A DNA stretch of 64,000 nt from Candidatus Colinaster equi (GTDB lineage Bacteria > Bacillota > Clostridia > Lachnospirales > Lachnospiraceae), in the NCBI GenBank assembly GCA_018064425.1, contig JAGHVF010000011.1, positions 1 to 64,000 of the forward strand, in the 5' to 3' direction. Position 1 is the first letter of the stretch; each line of letters begins with the position of its first letter. The translations under genes were made by a program, and so were the position numbers. This document shows positions 19,901 through 27,085 of the stretch, in pieces. Below the pieces are notes generated by a model. The model ran no database searches and was not told the DNA's origin. It worked only from the letters and a program-made list of their open reading frames with translations.

Positions 19901-20597
19901 GCAAATATTTATAAATATTACGTCCGATAGAATCTTTTTGATCATTATAGATAATTATTGTTCCGTCTTTAGCGACAAATATTACATCTTTTTCACCGCC
20001 ATTATTATCAGGAATTTTTGTAATTATTGAATCCGTCGGATACGCTATCGCAACAGCACAATCCGTATGTCCTTTGATTTTCTTAGCACATATCAGACCG
20101 TATTTGTTACCCAATGCGTCTTTATCATTCGGCCCAACGTATGAAGAATCTTCAGAATTCATCAAACTCTTATACCATGTTGATCGGATTATTTCTGAAA
20201 ATGTGACATCATCGTCTGTTGCTACGCATTCATCAGTTGTAACAACATAGATGACAACTCCTGAATTGTTATCAAATGAAGGTATGCACTCATCAATCAA
20301 TGCATAAACACCGTTTTTATCTATTTTACCGTTAGCATTAATATAATCAGCACATACTATAGATAAGGCATCTGTAATTTTTGTTCCTTCATTGGTAATT
20401 CTATCTATTGAATTACCTATATTATTTATTTCTTCTCTCCCAATTTTTTGAATATAAGCAGACGATATCTTATTAACCAATAAAACATTAAAAAGCATTA
20501 CTGTTACCAAGCACAAAAACGCTGCCTGTATCAGATGCCCTTTTATTTTGCTTTTTTTGCCGTTAACTTCACTCAAGTCCTTTACATTAGCTTTCAT
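16941..20597 (-). CDS. Hybrid histidine kinase with two tandem extracellular sensor units
   Basis: About 1,218 residues from ATG at 20597 (a GGGG lies seven bases before it); the ORF track begins at a TTG eight codons upstream with no clear ribosome site. Architecture: TM helix; Cache-like extracellular domain (~45-290); TM helix; a cytoplasmic helical stretch around VVDEAVTPLSTIIEYSDF that resembles a dimerisation/phosphoacceptor domain without its histidine; TM helix; a second Cache-like domain (~445-690); TM helix; true phosphoacceptor box MSHEFRVPIN; ATPase domain with NLMSNAVKYT, DTGIGI and GGTGLGLPI; receiver domain with DD, the acceptor aspartate in FFIDHLMPGMDG and the lysine in AKPYD; then a ~100-residue tail beginning like a truncated Hpt domain. 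It follows srtB by 24 bases, so it is probably co-transcribed and may report on wall or surface state. No DNA-binding partner regulator is present here. Confidence 0.85.
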   Translation of the reverse strand: MKANVKDLSEVNGKKSKIKGHLIQAAFLCLVTVMLFNVLLVNKISSAYIQKIGREEINNIGNSIDRITNEGTKITDALSIVCADYINANGKIDKNGVYALIDECIPSFDNNSGVVIYVVTTDECVATDDDVTFSEIIRSTWYKSLMNSEDSSYVGPNDKDALGNKYGLICAKKIKGHTDCAVAIAYPTDSIITKIPDNNGGEKDVIFVAKDGTIIIYNDQKDSIGRNIYKYLPQYATIFDKLCNLPADMYYFDAKSDGRNVTVFFRECDNEIYSVEIMEKNILFEDRMYLIVTNTSLLLIIAMFITWVYKSDAKRKRMFEGHSNTRERMAKKVVDEAVTPLSTIIEYSDFDVFSQSDDKKAALDKINYSANEIKELVANIKTYLDANQYRKDYSDVIKQGRKSYKKSMSYRIAKNLTIILWITMVLAIFISGSVNLKTENSRLFGMHNANNGVVSAWYQNQLHSIDSISLMTVMQPVSKNSLSVVLNDAVNQNKAINRAFVYSADDNNILYTSNGIENVEEYILTQLDWYIGAIGLIDKDTAYCTGPFTDITTGENRVVISRAYRTNSGNVMIIGLEYSATTMSNILSSSYNDNSYAFLVSPDGTIINNPNRTFDFTAEKTFNVIKTPCSILFSNDKIFAFYDYNDVLSTGVSGNCQIPRYRLITVYSFEEIYGGLFRFALMIIVVFLFCIVYLSISMRKITKWQNDVNDSLQATYDQMAESNEAKNRFVKQMSHEFRVPINTVVGMNEMIKREDVSDEVKSYSENISRASKALKNLVDNILNYSEMENGNATLHNVDYNTKDIITALAVRFSPDAHAKGLNMELEPSPDLPLVLNGDVKKITQVVINLMSNAVKYTEKGKVTTKIDSFITSDIGEDEVYIRIVISDTGIGIKKEDINRVFDSFEKIDYFDNDLGGTGLGLPIVKRITELLDGKIEVDSEFGRGTTFTFEVKQKVIDPTPVGEFETERHMAARDRNESYLYAPKARILVTDDSAVSLKIFKGLLKRNCVQVDTALNGEECIRMAMRADYDLFFIDHLMPGMDGIELLNELRDKGLLSESSKTVAITSNVDYDSREFYISNGFDDFIAKPYDAKQLESVISVLLPNKYVNFKNMNGDIVSVMPEYYLKDAKISKQVGMDTASVGGAKTIKLSKDDSKESTYEKEKMAKNDNTASGNTSDIVNEKSVDSDEAHTKRHNKLGETVMASYVANFADASGDKK

Positions 20598-20621
20598 ATG
20601 TCTACCCCATGACGTACTCAA

Positions 20622-21803
20622 CTATCTAATCTTCTTGGCAACCACAACAAATCTTCCATCCGGTTCGGACGAATCACACGTCGATAATGTAATAAGCTTA
20701 TCACCATATGTGGCCGATACCCCTGTATCATATAATGATAACTCAGCCATTTCATTCATATTGGAGTTAAACTCATCTTCACTCATCGCATCTATAAACT
20801 GATAATATTTGAAAACAATTTCTTCCTCTGAGTATATACGCGAGCGAAAAACATACATAACCGCATACTCGCCTTCCTCATATATTGTATCAAATGTAAA
20901 AGTAGGATTTTGAGAATAGAAATCCTGTTTTGCATAGTAATTCAAATTACCGAACATCTTACCTGATTTCATATGATGTCCGTACAAAATCATATTATCA
21001 TTTGGGAATGCCGGTGTACAATTCATATCCATAAAAATTGAGCCGTTCTTGTCATAATCCTGCTGATAATTATGATCGAGATAATACTCGTTATTGTTTG
21101 TCTGCATAACCGGATAATCTATATTACATCCCTTAATGGTAATCCAGCCAACTATTTTTTTGTTTTTATTATACAATGTCTCATACTTCTTCAGTATTGG
21201 TGGCGCATCGTTCTCCTGCGTATAATTGATATGCACAGTCCCACCCGCATCATTTTTCTTAAGTGCCGCTAAAGAATTGTATTCGAAATCATTCTTCTCA
21301 TATAATGCAAAATAGAATACAAGATAGCCGACGCTTCCAAGAATGCATGCCGCTAAAATTGCTAAAATGACTCTTCTCTTAATCTGATTGACTTTCATTT
21401 GATGAAGCACTTCCTTTTTCATCTCTTCATCAAAATCATCAAGCGACGATTTATTCTTTGCAGACTTTCCTTTTTTATCATTCGCCGATTTGTTATTAAC
21501 CGACTTATTGAATCTGCCATATCCGTTATGAGAAGAATTCTTCGTATTCTTTGTTGCTTCAGCCTGACTGCGAAGCGTCTGTTCCAATTCAATTATCTCA
21601 TCAATGAAATCTTCACCAACAAGCGATTCAAATCTATATTGGCCCTTTTCAAGTTCGCTTCTTAATTTGCTGACCTCATCAAGTTTCGTCAAATCAACGG
21701 AATTCTCAATTTGTTCAATTTTTCTATTGTCTCTATAACCTAGCGCGTAATCATTCTTTGTTCTGAAATGTCTTCCGCGAATTACAAGTTCCATCTCATT
21801 CAT
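20622..21803 (-). CDS. srtB: Class B sortase
   Basis: 393 residues, longer than the usual ~230-260 because of a ~140-residue charged cytoplasmic N-terminus (RHFRTKNDYALGYRDNRKIE, then a Lys/Asn/Ser-rich stretch). One membrane helix at ~144-168 (VILAILAACILGSVGYLVFY) places the catalytic domain outside. Catalytic residues are visible: His in YGHHMKSGKMFG (~276), Cys376 in LITLSTCDSS and Arg384 in PDGRFVVV. Sortases join a sorting-signal threonine to wall peptide amines. The two LRR proteins downstream end in SPDTGD and TPKTGD, which fit the (S/N/P)PxTG preference known for C. difficile SrtB better than LPXTG. Start ATG 21803 has no Shine-Dalgarno and lies nine bases after a consensus -10, so a nearly leaderless mRNA is likely. 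Confidence 0.92.
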   Translation of the reverse strand: MNEMELVIRGRHFRTKNDYALGYRDNRKIEQIENSVDLTKLDEVSKLRSELEKGQYRFESLVGEDFIDEIIELEQTLRSQAEATKNTKNSSHNGYGRFNKSVNNKSANDKKGKSAKNKSSLDDFDEEMKKEVLHQMKVNQIKRRVILAILAACILGSVGYLVFYFALYEKNDFEYNSLAALKKNDAGGTVHINYTQENDAPPILKKYETLYNKNKKIVGWITIKGCNIDYPVMQTNNNEYYLDHNYQQDYDKNGSIFMDMNCTPAFPNDNMILYGHHMKSGKMFGNLNYYAKQDFYSQNPTFTFDTIYEEGEYAVMYVFRSRIYSEEEIVFKYYQFIDAMSEDEFNSNMNEMAELSLYDTGVSATYGDKLITLSTCDSSEPDGRFVVVAKKIR

Positions 21804-21812
21804 AACAATATA

Positions 21813-21841
21813 ATTATATAAAAACAGTGGTGGACATTCAA
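21813..21841 (-). promoter_or_regulatory. srtB promoter embedded in the leuS terminator
   Basis: Minus strand -35 TTGAAT (21836-21841) falls in the loop of the leuS terminator hairpin, followed by a 17-base spacer and a perfect -10 TATAAT (21813-21818). The expected start of RNA is about 0-4 bases before the srtB ATG. Confidence 0.7.
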
Positions 21842-21852
21842 CCCACCACTGT
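21819..21852 (-). terminator. Intrinsic terminator after leuS
   Basis: Minus-strand hairpin ACAGTGGTGG / CCACCACTGT (nine-base loop) followed by TTTTTATATAA, 12 bases after the leuS stop. Its loop and tail double as srtB promoter elements. Confidence 0.88.
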
Positions 21853-21864
21853 CAAAACGCTTAA

Positions 21865-24288
21865 TTATTTAACAACAATATTTACAATTTTGCCCGGAAC
21901 ATATATTTCCTTAACAATTGTCTTGCCTTCAATAAAACTTGCAACACCGTTTGCTGCCTTGGCTTTTGCAAGCGCACTGTCCTTATCTTCGTCAACGGCA
22001 AGTTCCACTACACCTTTTACTTTACCGTTAACCTGAACACCTATCTCAACTGTATTCTCTTTTACAGCTTCTTCATCATATTCAGGCCATTTTGCAAAAG
22101 CAATTGTATCTGTATGTCCGAAACGATTCCAGATTTCCTCACCTATATGCGGTGTAATACAGCTTAACATTTTAATAAGGCCTTCCGCATATTCCATAGA
22201 ACAAGAGCCCTCTTTATAAATAGCATTAACAAATATCATCATCTGTGAAATCGCTGTATTAAATGCTAATTTTTCAAAATCGGAAGTTACTTTCTTTACA
22301 GTTTGATGATAAAGTTTTTTAAGTGCTTCTTTCTTATCATCATTAATATTTTCAGCTACCGTAAAGAAGTTCCAAACTCTGTTAATAAATCTTCTGGCGC
22401 CCTCAACGCCCTGTGAACTCCATGGCTTAGATACCTCAAGAGGTCCCATAAACATCTCATACAATCTTAATGTATCCGCACCGTACTCTCTGACTACATC
22501 AGATGGATTTACAACAAACTCAGGGAATCTTTTTCCCATTTTGATTCCGTTTTCACCAAGAATCATTCCCTGATGAACAAGTTTCTTAAACGGCTCTTTA
22601 ACAGGAGACAAACCGTTATCATACAAGAATCTGTTCCAAATTCTACTATACATCAAATGACCGACTGCATGTTCCGGTCCTCCAATATACAAATCTACCG
22701 GCATCCAATGCTTAATAAGTTCCTGATTGGCAAATTCTTCCTCATTATCCGGATCGATATATCTGAAATAATACCAACTGCTTCCGGCAGATCCCGGCAT
22801 GGTAGATGTCTCTCTTGTTCCTTTTATATTATTGTTATCGTAGTTCTTCCACTCAACGGCATTTTCAAGCGGTGCCTTACCGTTCTTTCCCTTATAGTCT
22901 TCAAGTTCCGGTAAAATAAGCGGTAATTCGGAATCATCAAGAACATTAATCTTTCCGTCTTCGCTATGTACAACGGGAACCGGCTCACCCCAATAACGCT
23001 GACGTGCAAAAATCCACTCTCTGAAATGATAATTGACCGTTCTCTTGGCAACACCCATTTTTTCAAGCTTTGAAGTAATCGCCTCTTTAGCTTCTTCAAC
23101 CGTTAATCCCGTAAACTCTTCGGAATTGATAAGTTTGCAGCCTTTGCCCAAATAATCTTGTTTCTCAAACGCATGCTCACTTACATCTGCTCCGTCAATT
23201 ACCTGAATCATATCAATTTTATGAGCAATCGCATATTCAAAGTCTCTCTGATCATGACTCGGAACAGCCATAACCGCACCCGTACCATAACTTGCCAAAA
23301 CAAAATCGCCGATAAACATTCTGACTTCTTTTCCGTTAACCGGATTAATACAGGTTACTCCCTTAAGTTCGCAACCTGTTTTTCCTTTATTAAGTTCGGT
23401 ACGGTCCATATCATTTTTCTTTAATGTCTCGTCAATATATTTCTGCACCTCATCCTTGTTTTGCACACGCGGCATAAGGTTTTTGACAATCTCTCCGTCA
23501 GGAGCAAGTACCATAAATGTTATACCGTAGATTGTTTCAATACATGTTGTAAATATCGAGAATTTTCCACCACCAACAATATCAAATTCAACCTCTACAC
23601 CTGTCGACTTACCGATCCAGTTACGCTGAATCTCCTTTGTTGATTCCGGCCAATCAATTTCATTGAGCCCGTCAAGTAGTTTCTCGGCAAATGCAGGCTG
23701 GTCGATAACCCACTGCTTCATATTCTTACGAATAACCGGATATCCGCCACGCTCGGATTTGCCGTCAATTACCTCATCATTGGACAAAACTGTTCCCAGT
23801 TCCTCACACCAATTAACAGGCATATCAATATACTTGGCATATCCGGCTTCATACAACTTCTTAAAAATCCACTGAGTCCACTTATAGAACTTAGGATCGC
23901 TTGTTGCAATCATTTTATCCCAATCATAATCAAAGCCGAGTTCTTTCAACTGCTTTGAAAATGTTTTAATATTCTCTTCCGTAAAACTATTCGGATGATT
24001 ACCTGTTGTAACCGCATACTGCTCCGCAGGAAGTCCGAAGCTATCATATCCCATCGGGTGCAAAACATTATATCCCTGCATTCTCTTCATACGAGACATA
24101 ATATCAGTTGCTGTATATCCCTCCGGATGTCCTGCATGAAGACCTACACCGGACGGATAAGGAAACATATCCAAAACATAATACTTAGGCTTGCTAAAAT
24201 CCCATACATCAGTTTTAAATGTATGGTTCTTTTCCCAGTATTCCTGCCATTTTTTCTCAACCTCACTATGATTATACGGTTCTGCCAT
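21865..24288 (-). CDS. leuS: Leucyl-tRNA synthetase
   Basis: 807 residues, normal for the bacterial enzyme. It charges tRNA-Leu with leucine. The HIGH-type motif is PYPSGVGLHAGH (residues 44-54). An inserted CP1 editing domain is present with YGTGAVMAVPSHDQRD, keeping the conserved aspartate. The ATP loop normally KMSKS reads KMGKR (583-587), and the editing threonine region reads FTTCIETIYG instead of FTTRPDT. Both look like clade variants because the rest of the enzyme is intact. The C-terminal anticodon-binding and LeuRS-specific tail end in AKAKAANGVASFIEGK. ATG at 24288 has GGAGGAG. Own promoter; the short leader (about 50 bases) leaves no room for a T-box. Confidence 0.97.
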   Translation of the reverse strand: MAEPYNHSEVEKKWQEYWEKNHTFKTDVWDFSKPKYYVLDMFPYPSGVGLHAGHPEGYTATDIMSRMKRMQGYNVLHPMGYDSFGLPAEQYAVTTGNHPNSFTEENIKTFSKQLKELGFDYDWDKMIATSDPKFYKWTQWIFKKLYEAGYAKYIDMPVNWCEELGTVLSNDEVIDGKSERGGYPVIRKNMKQWVIDQPAFAEKLLDGLNEIDWPESTKEIQRNWIGKSTGVEVEFDIVGGGKFSIFTTCIETIYGITFMVLAPDGEIVKNLMPRVQNKDEVQKYIDETLKKNDMDRTELNKGKTGCELKGVTCINPVNGKEVRMFIGDFVLASYGTGAVMAVPSHDQRDFEYAIAHKIDMIQVIDGADVSEHAFEKQDYLGKGCKLINSEEFTGLTVEEAKEAITSKLEKMGVAKRTVNYHFREWIFARQRYWGEPVPVVHSEDGKINVLDDSELPLILPELEDYKGKNGKAPLENAVEWKNYDNNNIKGTRETSTMPGSAGSSWYYFRYIDPDNEEEFANQELIKHWMPVDLYIGGPEHAVGHLMYSRIWNRFLYDNGLSPVKEPFKKLVHQGMILGENGIKMGKRFPEFVVNPSDVVREYGADTLRLYEMFMGPLEVSKPWSSQGVEGARRFINRVWNFFTVAENINDDKKEALKKLYHQTVKKVTSDFEKLAFNTAISQMMIFVNAIYKEGSCSMEYAEGLIKMLSCITPHIGEEIWNRFGHTDTIAFAKWPEYDEEAVKENTVEIGVQVNGKVKGVVELAVDEDKDSALAKAKAANGVASFIEGKTIVKEIYVPGKIVNIVVK

Positions 24289-24344
24289 AATTACTCCTCC
24301 TAACGGATGATATATATTATTTTTTCTATATTTTGCACCCGTTT

Positions 24345-24373
24345 ATTATATGTTCAATATTATCAAAAGACAA
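24345..24373 (-). promoter_or_regulatory. leuS promoter
   Basis: Minus strand -35 TTGTCT (24368-24373), 17-base spacer, perfect -10 TATAAT (24345-24350). It begins 15 bases after the stop of the MraY-like gene, with no terminator between. Confidence 0.75.
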
Positions 24374-24388
24374 GCCTGCATATATATG

Positions 24389-25348
24389 TTATCCAAAAAC
24401 ATATAGCCAGACAAAAGATACACTGACAACTATCTGTATAATAGCAAATCGATAGCAGACTTGTGTGTTCGACCAATTATTTACCTTTCTTGCCTGATCA
24501 TGTAACGGACATCTTACATTTTTTAAAATAGGTATCTTTAAAAATCTTGTAACAGCAATCTTAACAAGTCCAAGTCCACCGTCAAAAATCAATACAATGG
24601 CAAATGGAATAAAAAGAAGTGCATGTCCGCAAAGTAACGCAGATATTGCTATCATTGCGCCCATTGCTCTACTGCCTGCATCGCCCATCAAAATTGTACT
24701 CGGCGTTGCGTTATACCATAAATATGCAACCAATACAATAATGAAAAGCATAATACTATAATTGCTCTCGCCTACCCCATTATCCAAACGATTAAGGAAA
24801 TAGAACGATCCTAATGTAATAACGGTAAGTGTCGCACTTAGTCCGTCTACTCCGTCGGAACAATTTGTTACATTAATTGACACCCATACAAGTATAACAA
24901 TCAATACACCATACAACCAATACGGAATATCAAATGTAAAATCAGTAAAAAGGCTCCAATGATAAGTGTTTCCGTTATATGTTAGATATGTAATCGCAAT
25001 AATAACAGCTATCAGGAAATCCAAAAAGCCTTTTAAATACTCATTCCATGGCTTATCCGACGCATCATCAAAATATCCGGTCAACATGCAAAGTAAAATG
25101 TCGGCAAGATAAATCGACCTCTCAACCGTTATTGTATTAAACAATAAATCAACCACAACAAAAACCAGTACAAAAATTATTCCGGCTCCACGTGCCTTTC
25201 CTTTCGATAAGGCTCCGTCAACGGCAAATGCCCTGCCTTGATCGTGCGGTAACTTATCTTTAAAAATGTTCAAAAAAACAATAGTCAAAAAAAAGGCCGC
25301 AAGGAGCCCCGGTAACATTATTACCGGGGTAGAAAACATAGTAAACAT
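24389..25348 (-). CDS. MraY/WecA-family polyprenyl-phosphate glycosyl-1-phosphate transferase
   Basis: 319 residues from ATG at 25348, ten bases after GAGGAG; the ORF track starts at a TTG nine codons upstream. About ten hydrophobic helices. Family motifs are visible: FDDASDKPW (DDxxK-like), NCSDGVDGLSA (NxxDGxDGL), ILMGDAGSRAMG, and a C-terminal cytoplasmic loop PLHDQARKVNNWS in the place of the HHxxELxGW loop of MraY. The family moves a sugar phosphate from a UDP-sugar to undecaprenyl phosphate at the inner face of the membrane. The divergent last loop and the absence of other mur genes argue against the main cell-wall mraY; a second copy or a teichoic acid/polysaccharide starter is possible. 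It follows hydA by 27 bases and is probably in the same transcript. Confidence 0.75.
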   Translation of the reverse strand: MFTMFSTPVIMLPGLLAAFFLTIVFLNIFKDKLPHDQGRAFAVDGALSKGKARGAGIIFVLVFVVVDLLFNTITVERSIYLADILLCMLTGYFDDASDKPWNEYLKGFLDFLIAVIIAITYLTYNGNTYHWSLFTDFTFDIPYWLYGVLIVILVWVSINVTNCSDGVDGLSATLTVITLGSFYFLNRLDNGVGESNYSIMLFIIVLVAYLWYNATPSTILMGDAGSRAMGAMIAISALLCGHALLFIPFAIVLIFDGGLGLVKIAVTRFLKIPILKNVRCPLHDQARKVNNWSNTQVCYRFAIIQIVVSVSFVWLYVFG

Positions 25349-25375
25349 TATCAATTTGCTCCTCAATATGTACAA

Positions 25376-27067
25376 CTAATTTTTCAAATTTCTATGAAGA
25401 AGTTCATGCTCCTTACCGCAAATCACTTCATCATAAACCAACTTAAGATTAGGATTCTCACTTGTATATCTAACAGGTGTCATACGATCGGCTTTATAGA
25501 TTCCTTCTGTTCTTGCTGAACGTGTATTATGTCCTTCTTCATATGGCTGACCGCCGCCTAAAATACATCCGCGTCTGCATGCCATTACTTCAACAAAATC
25601 ATATTGAGCCTTACCGGCTTTTATATCCTCCAGCAATTGTCCGGCTCTTGCAAGTCCATGTACAATGGCAATCTTAACATCACGCTCGCCTACTTTTGCC
25701 GTAAGTTCTTTAAAATTATCATTTCCTCTCACGCCGGAAATACTGATTGCGTTGAGCGAATTATGACTCTTATCATCGGAAAGATGTCTTAGAACCGCTT
25801 CCGTTACGCCACCGGTAATACCAAAAATCGTTGCAGATCCGGATGCATATCCGAATGGCATATCTGCAGCTTCCTCAGCTATCTCCGAGAACTTGATTCC
25901 TACCTGTCTAATCATTCGAATCAATTCAACTGTTGTAATAACAATATCCGTATCCTGTCTGCCATTGGTAAAATTATCCGGTCTTAATATCTCAGCTTTT
26001 TTAGCTGTACATGGCATAATAGATACAACATAAGTTGTCTTTCCTTCTTCTTCGTCCTTCTTCTTAAAATACTCTTTTATTGTCGCTGACAACATTCCCT
26101 GAGGAGAACGACATGTAGATACATTATCGGCAAATTCCGGATACTTATTCTCAAGGAATTTAACCCATGCAGGACAACATGATGTGAACAGTGGCAGTTT
26201 CTCTCCGCTTTCCAATCTCTTAGCAAGCTCAGTACTTTCTTCAATAACTGTCATATCTGCGCCAAAATTAGTATCATATACTTCATCAAAGCCCATCATA
26301 CGTAATGCTGTCACAAGTCTTCCCATGCTATTCTCACCTTTGGGAATACCAAATCTGTCACCTACAGCCAAACGAACAGCAGGTGCAACCTGGGCAACTA
26401 CTCTTACATTAGGGTCATTAATTGCATCCCAAACTTCGGTAACATTGGTTCTGATAGAAATAGCTGCTGTCGGGCAAACCACTCTACATTGACCGCATCC
26501 AACACAATCTGTCTCGGACAGGCACTTATTAAACGCAGGTGTTACTTGCATTTTCGAACCTCTATATGCGAAATCAATAGCACCTACACCCTGTATTTCT
26601 GCACATGTACGCACACAGTCACCGCAAAGAATACATTTATTCGGATCACGTACGATACAAGGCGAGCTCATATCAAGCGGTAACTGCTCCTTGTTATTTA
26701 AGAATCTGACCGCATGAACGCCAACCTTGTACGCAAGACTCTGTAAATCACACATTCCGTTATTTGTACAGGTTGTACAGTCTCTGCAATGTGATGATAA
26801 AAGCAATTCAATAATAAGCTTACGATATTGCTGTAATTTTTTTGTATTGGTCTTAATAACCATACCCGGACGTGGTTGTTCTGAACATGAAGCAAATATT
26901 CTTCCTCTGTCATCTTCAACAACGCACATTCTGCACGCTCCGTATATTGACAGTTCTGAATGATAACAGAACGTCGGTATATCTATTCCCGCCTTACGAA
27001 TAACCGCAAGAATATTTTTCTCTCCCTCGATAGGTACCAAGCGGGAGTCAATTGTCATATATTCCAT
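25376..27067 (-). CDS. hydA: [FeFe] hydrogenase catalytic subunit HydA
   Basis: 563 residues. N-terminal 2Fe-2S domain (FCYHSELSIYGACRMCVVE), His/Cys 4Fe-4S site (HCRDCTTCTNNGMC), a two-cluster ferredoxin domain (CILCGDCVRTC, CVGCGQCRVVCP), then the H-cluster domain with L1 TSCCPAW, L2 MPCTAKKAE and L3 EVMACRRGCILGGGQP. All cluster cysteines, the proton-relay cysteine and the lysine of L2 are present, so this is a catalytically competent group A enzyme. With HydB and HydC it forms an electron-bifurcating complex coupling NADH and reduced ferredoxin to H2. Cytoplasmic. Order hydC-hydB-hydA with short gaps. Start at 27067 is supported by GGAGGAAAGAGG; a second ATG three codons later is possible. 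Confidence 0.95.
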   Translation of the reverse strand: MEYMTIDSRLVPIEGEKNILAVIRKAGIDIPTFCYHSELSIYGACRMCVVEDDRGRIFASCSEQPRPGMVIKTNTKKLQQYRKLIIELLLSSHCRDCTTCTNNGMCDLQSLAYKVGVHAVRFLNNKEQLPLDMSSPCIVRDPNKCILCGDCVRTCAEIQGVGAIDFAYRGSKMQVTPAFNKCLSETDCVGCGQCRVVCPTAAISIRTNVTEVWDAINDPNVRVVAQVAPAVRLAVGDRFGIPKGENSMGRLVTALRMMGFDEVYDTNFGADMTVIEESTELAKRLESGEKLPLFTSCCPAWVKFLENKYPEFADNVSTCRSPQGMLSATIKEYFKKKDEEEGKTTYVVSIMPCTAKKAEILRPDNFTNGRQDTDIVITTVELIRMIRQVGIKFSEIAEEAADMPFGYASGSATIFGITGGVTEAVLRHLSDDKSHNSLNAISISGVRGNDNFKELTAKVGERDVKIAIVHGLARAGQLLEDIKAGKAQYDFVEVMACRRGCILGGGQPYEEGHNTRSARTEGIYKADRMTPVRYTSENPNLKLVYDEVICGKEHELLHRNLKN

Positions 27068-27085
27068 TTTCCTCTTTCCTCCTGC

